A DNA stretch of 38,657 bases from Candidatus Omnitrophota bacterium (GTDB lineage: Bacteria > Omnitrophota > Gorgyraeia > Gygaellales > Profunditerraquicolaceae). The notes under the pieces were generated by a model that was not told where the DNA came from, did not search any database, and saw only the letters and a program-made list of their open reading frames with translations. A program made the position numbers and the translations under genes. Where the stretch lies: positions 1 through 38,657 of the forward strand of contig JAMWCI010000005.1 of assembly GCA_023818655.1 (NCBI GenBank), written 5' to 3'. Numbering within the stretch: position 1 is the stretch's first letter; every line of letters starts with the position of its first letter. This document shows positions 1-7,866 of the stretch, piece after piece.

Positions 1-1184
1 CCGTATGCCACTCCCACTCCCAGCACAAGCCCGACCATACTCCCGCTTAATTCCCGACTTATCCGCCTTATTGCCTTGGTATACTCGGCCTGCGGATTAT
101 CCAACAGAATTCTGTCTGTCGAGGTGTCTTCTATCTTGGGAAGAGTGGCAGACACCGGACGTTGCAAAATAGATACCTGTTCGGCATAAGAAAGCCGGGC
201 AAACTTGTATTCATTGATAATAATCTTTATTTTTTCTTCGGGGAAATTGAAAGTGGTCTTCAGATTATGGATTAGGTCTCGGGTACGCAGGAGATCTCCA
301 CGCTCTGGGCTAGAAAGGATATGCACGAGGTCCGATTGATTGAGGATATCACAAACAGAATTATCCATTGCCGAAGGCATATCAAGGATAAGGTAGTGGT
401 AATCATTGACAAGTAAGGTTAAAACAGCTACCAGCATCTTCATACACCTTTGTTCATCGGGACGATAATAAAAACAAATAAGGTCAACATCGAAGTTGCT
501 CTTTAAGATAAAATCCTTTGCGCAAGAGACATTCTCAGTAGACGCGCCGGATGATAAATCAAAAATCCTGTAATTTCCAATTTCTAATCTCTGCGGCAGG
601 GTATGGGTATTACCGACGGGCAGTATATCCAAAACTACCACTGACTTGTGCGTTTCCTTCTTTAAACTCAAGGCCAGATTAAGCGCATAGATGGTTTTCC
701 CTGAACGGGAGGATGAACTGAATACCGAGATAACCGTGCTCTCAAAGATGGTCTTCTGATGCACATCCTTTCTCTTTAGTCGGCGGGACAAGGTACGGCT
801 TAAATCTATTGCCAGGGTTGGTATTTTCTTCAGGATAAAATCAAAATCCTTCCTGTCAATAACCAGAAGCATAGAGTCATTTATGGCTTGGGCACTAACC
901 GAATGGGGCTCATTGGTCAATAGCGAAATTATGCCAAAATATTTTCCGCGATGCAGATACTCCAACACCATTCTATTCCCAGATTGGTCTTGGGTAAAAA
1001 TGACCACCCGACCAAGCACAACGCAGTATAAACCGCTTGCTTGCGAACCCTCCTGATAGATGATATCTCCCTTTTTATACTCAACAATATTAGACCTGCG
1101 CTTTATAATCTCGCGTTGACGGACAGATAAGCCGGAGAAAAGAGGGATTTCTTTCAATATTAAATCGCTATCAAGAAAACTCAT
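1..1184 (-). CDS. Cyclic-nucleotide-binding / MinD-like ATPase / patatin protein, 3' end cut by window
   Basis: Open frame of 394 full codons from ATG at 1184, running off the left edge. Residues about 10-140 form a cNMP-binding/CRP-type effector domain (IPLFSGLS start, GDIIYQEG, YFGIISLL). Residues 150-345 are a P-loop ATPase of the MinD/ParA/CpaE type: strand VISVF, loop SSSRSGKT (157-164), and YLILDMPSAMD (264-274) at the Walker B position. The loop lacks the signature lysine of a deviant Walker A box. The last visible residues, GLVLGVGVAYG (385-395), match the glycine-rich oxyanion loop that opens patatin-like phospholipase domains, so a patatin domain should follow outside the window. 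The ATG overlaps the stop of the GH1 gene (ATGA), which shows translational coupling. The family role is probably membrane lipid hydrolysis under nucleotide control; the ligand is unknown. Confidence 0.8.
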   Translation of the reverse strand, partial: MSFLDSDLILKEIPLFSGLSVRQREIIKRRSNIVEYKKGDIIYQEGSQASGLYCVVLGRVVIFTQDQSGNRMVLEYLHRGKYFGIISLLTNEPHSVSAQAINDSMLLVIDRKDFDFILKKIPTLAIDLSRTLSRRLKRKDVHQKTIFESTVISVFSSSSRSGKTIYALNLALSLKKETHKSVVVLDILPVGNTHTLPQRLEIGNYRIFDLSSGASTENVSCAKDFILKSNFDVDLICFYYRPDEQRCMKMLVAVLTLLVNDYHYLILDMPSAMDNSVCDILNQSDLVHILSSPERGDLLRTRDLIHNLKTTFNFPEEKIKIIINEYKFARLSYAEQVSILQRPVSATLPKIEDTSTDRILLDNPQAEYTKAIRRISRELSGSMVGLVLGVGVAY

Positions 1185-2394
1185 CTCTTAAGTACGCCTG
1201 TTTGGCATACCCGGGAAAATTTCCTTGCGCTCTCCCGGATATTGCGCTTGAAAGTGTCATAATCCACTTCCACAAGGCCAAAACGAGGACTGAAACCTTT
1301 ATCCCACTCAAAATTATCTAACAGTGACCAGTAAAGGTATCCGGTAATCACTGCTCCGTTCTGCATAGCCCTGAAGATACTCTCAAGATGACCTGCAATA
1401 TATTCCCAACGCAAGGTATCGTCATCTGTGCAGATACCATTCTCAGTAATCATTATGGGTAAATTATATCTTTTAAGTTGCATCAGTAGGTCGTAAAGGC
1501 CTTGGGGATATATCTCCCATCCCAAAGAGTTCTTTGGCAGGAAATAGTGATTCTCCCGACAGACGCCAAAACAAATCTCTTCTATAGTCCATCGTTTCAG
1601 GTCTATAAGGTTCCGGCTGTTATGCCGATAAAATCAAGCGCGTGTTTGCGCGCCAGTCTTTCAATAAAATACAGGTTATGGAGTTTATTCCTTAGATAAT
1701 AGGCAAGTCTATTTCTAAAATTAAGATTACAGGGGACAAATGCCTGCAGATGATGGGCAATGCTTATTTCCGGAGGAGTAAGGTTCTTTTCTTGGTATAT
1801 ACTGTGGATAAGCGAATAAGCATTTATATGGACTTGCGCAAAATTGTTAATTACGGATATTGCCTTTAACACAGATTTTTCCTGCGGGGGCCAATAGCCG
1901 AATATATAAGAATAGTAGGCATAAATTGTGGGCTCGTTTATGGTTATCCAGAAATGCACATCCTCCGCAAGAGCGCTGACTATCTTTGCGCAGTAACGCA
2001 GGAAATATTTCCTGCAGGATGCATTTGACCAACCATAATTTCTGGTAAACCAGATAGGACTAGTAAAATGATGCAGGGTAACTATAGGTTCTAAGCCACG
2101 TTCCCGGAGAGCCAGGATAACCTTGCGGTAATGACCAATCTCTTCCTTTGAGAACTTTCCTTCTTCAGGTTCAATGCGACCCCACTCCACAGAGAGACGG
2201 TGGGCGTTATGAGACAAACTCTTGGCTATATCAAAATCCTCGGTGAAAAGCTCGTAACTTCCGCAGGCAGAAGCAGAGGCGTACTTTATTTTGCCAAGCA
2301 TCTCCCACTCCCACCAGTCGCTATTTTTATTGTTGCCCTCAATCTGATAAGCAGAGGTAGATGCACCCCAGAGAAAATCTTTGGGAAATTCCAT
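1181..2394 (-). pseudogene. GH1 family beta-glucosidase, frameshifted
   Basis: The first frame (2394 down to 1603, 263 codons) carries the GH1 N-terminus FPKDFLWGASTSAYQIEG and the acid/base motif TINEP (Glu154). The second frame (to 1181) carries the nucleophile motif ITENG and the C-terminal WSLLDNFEW segment. The frames cross near 1620, where DFIGI should be followed by the conserved Asn-Tyr-Tyr and then SRNLIDLKRW. The bases present fit loss of 7 nt that would restore NYYSRN; loss of 1 nt would restore the frame but not those residues. With repair the protein would be about 405 residues, slightly short for GH1. Both catalytic glutamates survive but in different frames. The gene lies directly downstream of the c-di-GMP riboswitch and overlaps the next gene by ATGA. 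Real decay and an assembly error are both possible. Confidence 0.85.
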
Positions 2395-2415
2395 GGTCTC
2401 TATTATACACTACAA

Positions 2416-2490
2416 AATAAAAAATCCCAACATTTTGTTGCCATCAGATAATTCCGGGCAACATCTTCCTTTACAGGAAGATTGTTGGGA
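2416..2490 (-). terminator. Candidate second terminator / alternative hairpins in the GH1 leader
   Basis: On the minus strand TCCCAACA (2490-2483) can pair with TGTTGGGA (2432-2425), and the latter is followed by a T-rich run (2424-2413). The same CAACA also belongs to a strong local hairpin at 2459-2487 (arms CAACAATCTTCC / GGAAGATGTTG), and a third pairing CAACA/TGTTG sits at 2428-2440. The pairings exclude each other, which suggests a second attenuation step or a processed leader. This is hand folding only. Confidence 0.4.
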
Positions 2491-2491
2491 C

Positions 2492-2541
2492 AAAAAAGAA
2501 AAGCCGATAAAGGGAGGTATTTCGCATACCTTTACCCTCTT
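2492..2541 (-). terminator. Expression platform / intrinsic terminator of the c-di-GMP riboswitch
   Basis: Directly after the aptamer, the minus strand has a small hairpin (AGGTAT/ATACCT, loop GCGAA) and then CCTTTATCGGCT (2513-2502), followed by a run TTTTCTTTTTT (2502-2492). CCTTTATCGGCT is perfectly complementary over 12 bases to the 5' end of the transcript (2644-2633), so closing that long helix puts a stable stem right before a U-run. A competing local pairing TAAAGG/CCTTTA is available. Whether ligand turns expression on or off cannot be told from sequence alone. Confidence 0.6.
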
Positions 2542-2644
2542 ACGGCAGCCCAGCCACCATATACATCCTGCCACCATAGCGTCGGATGCCGTTAGGTCTG
2601 TGGCTTTGCGCCCCTCGCTTTCGCGAGGTTTACCTTTATCGGCT
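2542..2644 (-). promoter_or_regulatory. Cyclic-di-GMP class I (GEMM-I) riboswitch aptamer
   Basis: The minus strand shows the GEMM-I consensus in order: GGTAAACC, a short stem capped by a GAAA tetraloop (CTCGC-GAAA-GCGAG), then GGGGCGCAAAGCCACAGACC, a variable P2 arm closed by CGGCA/TGCCG, and the 3' receptor part GGTGGCTGGGCTGCCG. By hand alignment to the Vibrio Vc2 aptamer the guanine that reads c-di-GMP is retained, so c-di-GMP is favoured over cGAMP. The predicted transcript start lies at its 5' edge. It precedes the GH1 relic and the cNMP-binding/patatin gene, so c-di-GMP should control that pair. Confidence 0.83.
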
Positions 2645-2650
2645 AAATAA

Positions 2651-2679
2651 AATATAACATAAAAAAGCTAAGATTTCAA
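2651..2679 (-). promoter_or_regulatory. Sigma-70-type promoter of the riboswitch-GH1-patatin unit
   Basis: On the minus strand TTGAAA (2679-2674), a 17-base spacer and TATATT (2656-2651). The expected start point is about 2644, exactly where the riboswitch leader begins. The promoter begins only 7 bases after the stop codon of the upstream lipoprotein gene. Confidence 0.7.
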
Positions 2680-2685
2680 CCCCGG

Positions 2686-3162
2686 TTAATTCTTTTTGGA
2701 CGGTTTAATCGGTGCATCTTTAACAGACGCGGGAGCGGGCGTATTGAGATATACACTTAATACAGCCCATGTCTTTGGTCCTACCTTGCCGTCTGCCTGC
2801 AGATTGTTTGCGCTCTGAAAATCTTCTATGGCTTTTTTGGTTAACGGTCCGATTTTTCCATCAATAGGTCCTGAATAATAGCCGGCATTCTGCAAGGCCT
2901 GTTGAATCTCTCTCTCGGAAGGTTTGTTGAAAGCGGCTTGCGGCTGAGCTGCGGGTAGAGCTACCTGAGGCTGCGCACCTTTCGCCTTCTGGACATCTGC
3001 AGTTTTTTGCGGGAGCGTAACCGGCGCAGTGGCGCTGATGCTGCTTATTGCCTCAATAGACATAGGCTCCTGCATCTCTTCCATGACTGTTTCCTTCTTG
3101 CCGCAACCAGATAGCGCAATTAAAAATATAAACGCAACAAAAAGCCAGCCGTATATCTTCAT
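2686..3162 (-). CDS. Lipoprotein with peptidoglycan-binding domain
   Basis: Predicted 158-residue envelope lipoprotein. It begins MKIYGWLFVAFIFLIALSGC, a signal peptide ending in a lipobox (LSGC), so the Cys at about residue 20 should be lipidated. A Pro/Ala/Gln-rich linker follows (about 40-85), then a PG_binding_1 domain: EIQQALQNAGYYSGPIDG, KIGPLTKKAIEDFQ, ADGKVGPKTWAVL. The C-terminus is Lys-rich. I chose the ATG at 3162 over one 11 codons upstream because AGGAGAGAGGT lies just before it and the shorter form gives a normal signal peptide. It probably anchors to or senses peptidoglycan. It stands alone between the hydrogenase operon and the riboswitch unit. Confidence 0.85.
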   Translation of the reverse strand: MKIYGWLFVAFIFLIALSGCGKKETVMEEMQEPMSIEAISSISATAPVTLPQKTADVQKAKGAQPQVALPAAQPQAAFNKPSEREIQQALQNAGYYSGPIDGKIGPLTKKAIEDFQSANNLQADGKVGPKTWAVLSVYLNTPAPASVKDAPIKPSKKN

Positions 3163-3240
3163 ACCTCTCTCCTTTCTTGTTTTTCTTTTAATCATAGCGA
3201 AGCACTTAAAGAAATCAATAAAAAAGTTGGCGACATCTTT

Positions 3241-3852
3241 TTAAGACTTGATTACCGCCTGACGGCGACAACGGGGACAAAGGATTTTGATACGGTCTGA
3301 CCGAAGAAAATCCCCTTCTTTGCGCCGAGAAATATTTTCTTTTAAGGCAAGCCCGAACGACTTCAAATAAAAGAGCATAAGCGATGCGTTGCTAAAGGTT
3401 AGCGGTCCCAGTCTTTTGGCTACCCAGGTATACTGAGCAGAAGGAACAATCGGCTGAGCGCAGCAATCACAAAGCACAAAATCCTTCTCCACTCCGTCTT
3501 TTAATTGTTGTCTGTTTTCGGTAGTGGCAAAAGCAAACTCCTGCGAAAGGATTATCCCTTTCCCGGTAAGGCAGTTCGCTTGGCATTGCCCGCAGAAGAT
3601 GCAAATATCCCAATGAATAGTTAATTTCCTTTTTGCCTGGCCGTCCTGAATAATATCCTCAACCTCTATCGCCTTTGCAGGACAAACCTGAGCACAGGCA
3701 GCACATCCGGTGCAATCTTCTTCATGAAAATATGGCCTGCCGCGGAAACGTTCATAGGGCTGATGCGGTTGGCAAGGAAACTTAGAGGTATAAGGACCTT
3801 TCAGCAGAGCCTTTATCGCTTCTTTTAATTCTCTTAATTTTGGGTATCTCAT
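3241..3852 (-). CDS. Hydrogenase iron-sulfur subunit, HycF/NuoI-like
   Basis: 203 residues. Two [4Fe-4S] motifs are visible: CTGCAACAQVCPAKA (about 47-61) and CIFCGQCQANCLTGKG (about 83-98). The second lacks the usual proline after its last Cys. Downstream, LCDCCAQP and LCPRCRRQ give two further Cys pairs, as in HycF/HyfH proteins, and may bind zinc. The family passes electrons from the soluble donor side to the NuoB-like subunit of membrane hydrogenases and complex I. Unusually it is the last gene of the operon, after the Mrp genes, so I infer it joins the peripheral arm of the complex encoded upstream. Confidence 0.85.
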   Translation of the reverse strand: MRYPKLRELKEAIKALLKGPYTSKFPCQPHQPYERFRGRPYFHEEDCTGCAACAQVCPAKAIEVEDIIQDGQAKRKLTIHWDICIFCGQCQANCLTGKGIILSQEFAFATTENRQQLKDGVEKDFVLCDCCAQPIVPSAQYTWVAKRLGPLTFSNASLMLFYLKSFGLALKENISRRKEGDFLRSDRIKILCPRCRRQAVIKS

Positions 3853-3868
3853 TTATCCGTTTGATGCG

Positions 3869-4195
3869 CTATTTTTTGTCCTCGGCATACTTGTCACAGA
3901 CTGACTTGTCGCACAATTTCACCCCTGATTTATGCGCGCCTCTTGCTAAGGCATGGGCAGCTACAGGAGAGGTAAGCAGCAAAAATACAATCGTAAGTAG
4001 CGCTTTTATACCGGTGGCGCAAAACCCTTTCAAAATAAATGTGCCGAAAAGTATACCGCAGGTGCCCAAGGTAACGCATTTGGTTGTCGCCTGGAGGCGA
4101 TTATAGACATCCGGCAACCGGATCAGGCCAATGCAACCAAATATATCAAATCCTAATCCCACAACAATAAAAAGTGTTCCTATGGCCTCACTCAT
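3869..4195 (-). CDS. mrpG: Mrp antiporter subunit G
   Basis: 108 residues, three membrane segments. MSEAIGTLFIVVGLGFDIFGCIGLIRLPDVYNR and the run TKCVTLGTCGILFG match the MrpG/MnhG family, a small subunit needed for the multi-subunit Na+/H+ antiporter. The start at 4195 overlaps the mrpF stop by 8 bases and keeps the family N-terminus; an in-frame start further upstream would add 26 residues unlike the family. The tail is hydrophilic with two Cys. Gene order E-F-G is the standard Mrp order. Confidence 0.88.
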   Translation of the reverse strand: MSEAIGTLFIVVGLGFDIFGCIGLIRLPDVYNRLQATTKCVTLGTCGILFGTFILKGFCATGIKALLTIVFLLLTSPVAAHALARGAHKSGVKLCDKSVCDKYAEDKK

Positions 4196-4547
4196 CAAAC
4201 CCTCTTCCCTCCAAATACTTTGCCAATGCCAAGGCTCCGATAAAACTTTGCAAACCCCAGGCAATAGCGACATCCAGATACCAGTCCCTGCCTGTAGGTA
4301 TGCTTAAAATCGCGCAAAATCCCACAATCAGTATTCCTAGGGTATCAATTGCCACTGCCCGGTCAGCGGCGGTTGGTCCAAGCATTACCCTGATTAGACA
4401 CAAAGAAAAACAGAGCATCAGCACAAAAAAACAGCGGGACAAAAAGGGCGATTGCCACCCCAGTAAAGACGGTATGGGATAAATCCCGATAAAAAATATT
4501 GCGGCCAATATAAAAATAAGACCTATAAAATAACGGAGTTTCTGCAT
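4188..4547 (-). CDS. mrpF: Mrp antiporter subunit F
   Basis: 119 residues with three predicted membrane helices. The signature RVMLGPTAADRAVAIDTLG (about 54-72) is the MrpF/MnhF motif. The family average is about 90 residues; here an extra N-terminal hydrophobic stretch (residues 1-30) adds a possible helix. It lies 10 bases downstream of mrpE and overlaps mrpG. It works as part of the membrane Na+/H+ antiporter module. Confidence 0.88.
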   Translation of the reverse strand: MQKLRYFIGLIFILAAIFFIGIYPIPSLLGWQSPFLSRCFFVLMLCFSLCLIRVMLGPTAADRAVAIDTLGILIVGFCAILSIPTGRDWYLDVAIAWGLQSFIGALALAKYLEGRGFDE

Positions 4548-4557
4548 AGGGATTTAA

Positions 4558-5052
4558 TTAATCAAAAATCTTCCTTAATATATTCTCGAATTTCTTAACA
4601 ATTAACTGTGTGGCCTTTTCTGTATCTTGACTCTGGACATAAATCCAGTGTATATAAAGAATACCCTCCTTGGGGTCGATATCCACACAGAATGTGCCCG
4701 GGGTAAGGGTTATAGAATTAGCCAGAAAAGTAAGTGCGGTGTCAGACTTGAGCGTGGTTTTAACCCTGACAATACCCGGATTAATGGGAAGAGACGGATT
4801 CAACACCCTCAAGGCAACATCGATATTTGCCTTTAGGCATTCCCAGAGAAACATCGGCACATAATAACAGAACCAGACATATCTAGTTATCTGCCTAAGA
4901 CGGTGGATTCTCTGGGAAAAAAGGTCGCCGGTGACAAAGGTTACAAATCCGGCCACAGGCAACCCGATCAAGACATGCTGCAAATCTACCGGCCAACCCA
5001 GAAGTAGCCAGATTAAATAACCTATAATAAATAATACCATCCTGCTTTTCAT
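4558..5052 (-). CDS. mrpE: Mrp antiporter subunit E
   Basis: 164 residues. The N-terminal membrane part (IIGYLIWLLLGWPVDLQHVLIG) and the soluble part with NPSLPINPGIVRVKTTLKS and TLTPGTFCVDID match MrpE/MnhE. I chose the ATG at 5052 because it overlaps the mrpD stop as ATGA and begins MKSRMVLF. A longer in-frame start would run deep inside mrpD. MrpE is required for assembly and transport in the Mrp complex. Confidence 0.88.
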   Translation of the reverse strand: MKSRMVLFIIGYLIWLLLGWPVDLQHVLIGLPVAGFVTFVTGDLFSQRIHRLRQITRYVWFCYYVPMFLWECLKANIDVALRVLNPSLPINPGIVRVKTTLKSDTALTFLANSITLTPGTFCVDIDPKEGILYIHWIYVQSQDTEKATQLIVKKFENILRKIFD

Positions 5053-6557
5053 CTTAAAGCCGCCTCTATAACATCCTTGGCATAAGCAGTACCTTTTAAC
5101 AAAACATCTGCCGCATCGCCCATAAAACTCTGCAAGGAAGTCAGGAGCAATAACCCTCCCAATAAACAGACAATAGCTAAACAGACGGTGGAGATTACCA
5201 TTGACCAAGGCGCCTCTTTAACCTCTTTAAATTTATCTTTCAACTCGCCAGAGAACAAAAATTTCTGCACTTTCGTAAAAGACGCCAGGGTCAGGATGCT
5301 GGCGATAATCGCGCAAGAGGCATAGCCAAAATAACCTTTCTGGACACAGGCGAATATAATCAGAAGCTTGCTAAAGAAGCCATTAAATGGCGGTATTCCG
5401 GCGATGGACATAGAAGCTATAAGGTTAGTCTTTGCGGTTATCGGCATAACCTTGGCCAATCCCCCTGTTTCTCTCAAGTCCCTGGTATCTAAGGCATAAT
5501 CTATGGAGCCGGAATTCAAAAAAAGCAATGACTTAAACACAGAGTGGTTAAAAAGATGGAAGAGGCCGCCTAATATACCTAAAGGCGTGCCTAAACCAAT
5601 ACCTAAAACCACATATCCTATCTGGCTAATGGAATGATACGCTAAGAGTCTTTTTAGATCCCACTGTGATAAAGCCAATATCACCCCTACCAACATCGAA
5701 AGGGCGCCCAGAAACATTAATACCGAAAGGTAGTTCTGTGTTGAGCCAATTATATTAAAGAAAACCCTCGCCAAGGCATAAATGCCCAAAGTCTTAATCA
5801 GGATACCGGAAAGCATGGCAGAGATAGATGCAGGCGCAGAAGGGTGTGCATCCGGTAACCATGCGTGAAAAGGAACCAGGGCCGCCTTCAATCCAAACCC
5901 CATCAAAAACAAGACCCCTACAAAGTGCACGAGATAGGCATTCTGTTTAAAACTTAACACCCTGGCCATATCCGCCATGTTCAGGGTTGAAGTGAATCCA
6001 TAGAGAAAAGCTATGCCAATAAAGATAAAGCTTGAGGCCACCGAACCCATAATCGCATATTTAAAGGATGCCTCCAGTTCTTCTGCCTCTGTGCCAAATG
6101 CCACTAAGGCATAGCTGGCAATAGAGGCAATTTCCAGGAAGACAAAGAGGTTGAATAAATCTCCGGTGATAATTACGCCGTTCATACCACAGAGCATTAA
6201 AGAAAAGAGGGTAAAAAATTTCGGTTTATCGGTATATTTATTCATATACTTTAGCGAATAAACAGCTACGCAAAAAGTAACGAGGTTTACCGTGACCAGC
6301 ATAAAAGAACTCAGACCGTCCAGAACCATAGCGATACCAAAAGGAGGAACCCATCCGCCTACTTTATAAACCAGGATTTTGTCTGTTAGTGAATTAAGCA
6401 ATATCCGGGCATGCAGGGATAAATATAAAAGCATGGCGCAACTAAGAAAGACAGCAAACTCCGAAAACCTTTTGACTAATCTCCCTAACAACGGAATCAA
6501 AAACGCCGCAGTCAAGGGTATAATTACAAATAAAGGTATAATATTTACTGTCTTCAT
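5049..6557 (-). CDS. mrpD: Mrp antiporter subunit D (NuoN/MrpD-like proton channel)
   Basis: 502 residues, about 14 membrane helices. Family motifs: ITGDLFNLFVFLEIASIASYALVAFG (Glu in TM5), AALVPFHAWLPDAHPSAPASISAMLSGILIKTLGIYALAR and HLFNHSVFKSLLFL. These supply the membrane Glu, Lys and His residues of the ion path in the antiporter superfamily shared with complex I. It is preceded by mrpC (gap of one codon or less) and overlaps mrpE. It is one of two such channel proteins in the operon; the other is at 7867-9525. Confidence 0.9.
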   Translation of the reverse strand: MKTVNIIPLFVIIPLTAAFLIPLLGRLVKRFSEFAVFLSCAMLLYLSLHARILLNSLTDKILVYKVGGWVPPFGIAMVLDGLSSFMLVTVNLVTFCVAVYSLKYMNKYTDKPKFFTLFSLMLCGMNGVIITGDLFNLFVFLEIASIASYALVAFGTEAEELEASFKYAIMGSVASSFIFIGIAFLYGFTSTLNMADMARVLSFKQNAYLVHFVGVLFLMGFGLKAALVPFHAWLPDAHPSAPASISAMLSGILIKTLGIYALARVFFNIIGSTQNYLSVLMFLGALSMLVGVILALSQWDLKRLLAYHSISQIGYVVLGIGLGTPLGILGGLFHLFNHSVFKSLLFLNSGSIDYALDTRDLRETGGLAKVMPITAKTNLIASMSIAGIPPFNGFFSKLLIIFACVQKGYFGYASCAIIASILTLASFTKVQKFLFSGELKDKFKEVKEAPWSMVISTVCLAIVCLLGGLLLLTSLQSFMGDAADVLLKGTAYAKDVIEAALR

Positions 6558-6896
6558 TTAACCTTTCAGCTTTTTTATCTTGGTGATATCAAAGGTGCCG
6601 TATTTCTCGTAAATCCTAATGGCGATAGAGATAACCAAAGCCATAACCCCTAAACCGATGACAATAGAAGTAAGCACCAGCGCCTGCGGCAGAGGATCTA
6701 CCATAGTCAGGATTGCCTGATCCTGCGCATCTATAGGGGCCCTGCCCTGGAAACGGTAGCCTAACAAGACAAAAAATAAATTCATCGAATATTCTATAAT
6801 ACCTAAGCCGATAATTATCTTTACAAGATTGCGTTTGCGTAAAACGCCGTACAGACCGATACTAAATAAGACTATGCACAAGAGATAAAGAATCAT
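6558..6896 (-). CDS. mrpC: Mrp antiporter subunit C (NuoK-like)
   Basis: 112 residues, three helices. RKRNLVKIIIGLGIIEYSMNLFFVLLGY, with a membrane Glu, and DPLPQALVLTSIVIGLGVMALVI are the MrpC/MnhC signature. NuoK is the complex I counterpart. Its start overlaps the mrpB stop by ATGA. It is part of the membrane antiporter arm. Confidence 0.92.
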   Translation of the reverse strand: MILYLLCIVLFSIGLYGVLRKRNLVKIIIGLGIIEYSMNLFFVLLGYRFQGRAPIDAQDQAILTMVDPLPQALVLTSIVIGLGVMALVISIAIRIYEKYGTFDITKIKKLKG

Positions 6897-7342
6897 TTTT
6901 CCTTTTTCGCCTTTTCTAACAGCACTAGCGCCAGAAAAATAGCAAAGAGGCCTAAGCCGACCTTTATCCCAATAGAGATATTGCTTAAAGGAATGGTGCC
7001 GGCGCTAAACAGCTTAAATGGCGTTCCTTTGCTTAAAATATTCAAGAAAAATGAGCCACCCAAGAATCCCAGAAGCGCAATCGATAAAAACATAATTGCG
7101 CCCAGACTCTCCAGATTAGAAGCGAGGTTCTTGGAGATTTTGCTTACCGCCACATCCTTGCCAAAAGCAAGCATAAGATGAACAAACGACAAAGCCACAA
7201 TTACCCCTCCGGCAAAACCTCCTCCGGGAGACAGGTGTCCGTGTAAAACAATATAGATGCCAAAAAGCAAGATTAATCCTACTGTAAGGCGGGTAATGGT
7301 CTTCACAATCAAGGTCATTCCGGTTTTGGAATCAGTAGTCAT
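6893..7342 (-). CDS. mrpB: Mrp antiporter subunit B
   Basis: 149 residues with four membrane segments. LFGIYIVLHGHLSPGGGFAGGVIVA (about 21-45) is the diagnostic MrpB/MnhB motif (HGHxSPGGGFxGG). The C-terminal helix ends in a Lys-rich tail. It starts one base after the stop of the MbhD/E-like gene. It belongs to the antiporter module. Confidence 0.92.
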   Translation of the reverse strand: MTTDSKTGMTLIVKTITRLTVGLILLFGIYIVLHGHLSPGGGFAGGVIVALSFVHLMLAFGKDVAVSKISKNLASNLESLGAIMFLSIALLGFLGGSFFLNILSKGTPFKLFSAGTIPLSNISIGIKVGLGLFAIFLALVLLEKAKKEK

Positions 7343-7343
7343 C

Positions 7344-7865
7344 TTATTTTTTCTTAATCCTTCCGGGGCGACGTAAAACCGTCATAATTCCAATCACCGA
7401 GGTAAATAAAACCGTGGCCTCCCCCAGCGTGTCATAAGCGCGGAAGTCCAAGATAATCGCGGTCACTAAATTAACTGCCCCTGTCCTGCCTTCGCCTTCC
7501 TGCAGGTATTTTTTAACTACCGCCATTATCGGTTCGCCAAAACGCGGTAATTCTCTAAGCGCAAGCCAGGCAAAAAACAAAAACAGACAGATAAAAGCCA
7601 ATGTAGAAATGGTATTAAAGACCCAGCGGCCCTCTATAACCAAAGGCAGGTCCCGTTTAATCGTAGCGCGGATTAAGATAATCAGACATAAAATCTCAAC
7701 TACCAATTGGGTAATGGCCAAGTCCGGCGCCTTAAGGATTAAAAAGGCCAGACACAAAGCAAAACCCACCGCACCTACCGCAATCACACTGGAAAGCAAA
7801 TCCTTAACCTCAATGGCTATAATTGCGGCAAAGATCATAAACAACAAAAGGATATGCAGCTCCAT
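7344..7865 (-). CDS. MbhD/MbhE-like fusion (MrpA C-terminal part)
   Basis: 173 residues. The first 80 residues (LLSSVIAVGAVGFALCLAFLILKAPDLAITQLVVE) are the DUF4040/MbhD domain. The rest, ending GRTGAVNLVTAIILDFRAYDTLGEATVLFTSVIGI, is the MbhE-type domain. In Mrp antiporters both parts sit at the C-terminus of MrpA; in Pyrococcus Mbh they are separate genes. Here they are one small protein apart from the NuoL-like subunit, an intermediate arrangement. It starts close behind that gene. Confidence 0.85.
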   Translation of the reverse strand: MELHILLLFMIFAAIIAIEVKDLLSSVIAVGAVGFALCLAFLILKAPDLAITQLVVEILCLIILIRATIKRDLPLVIEGRWVFNTISTLAFICLFLFFAWLALRELPRFGEPIMAVVKKYLQEGEGRTGAVNLVTAIILDFRAYDTLGEATVLFTSVIGIMTVLRRPGRIKKK

Positions 7866-7866
7866 A

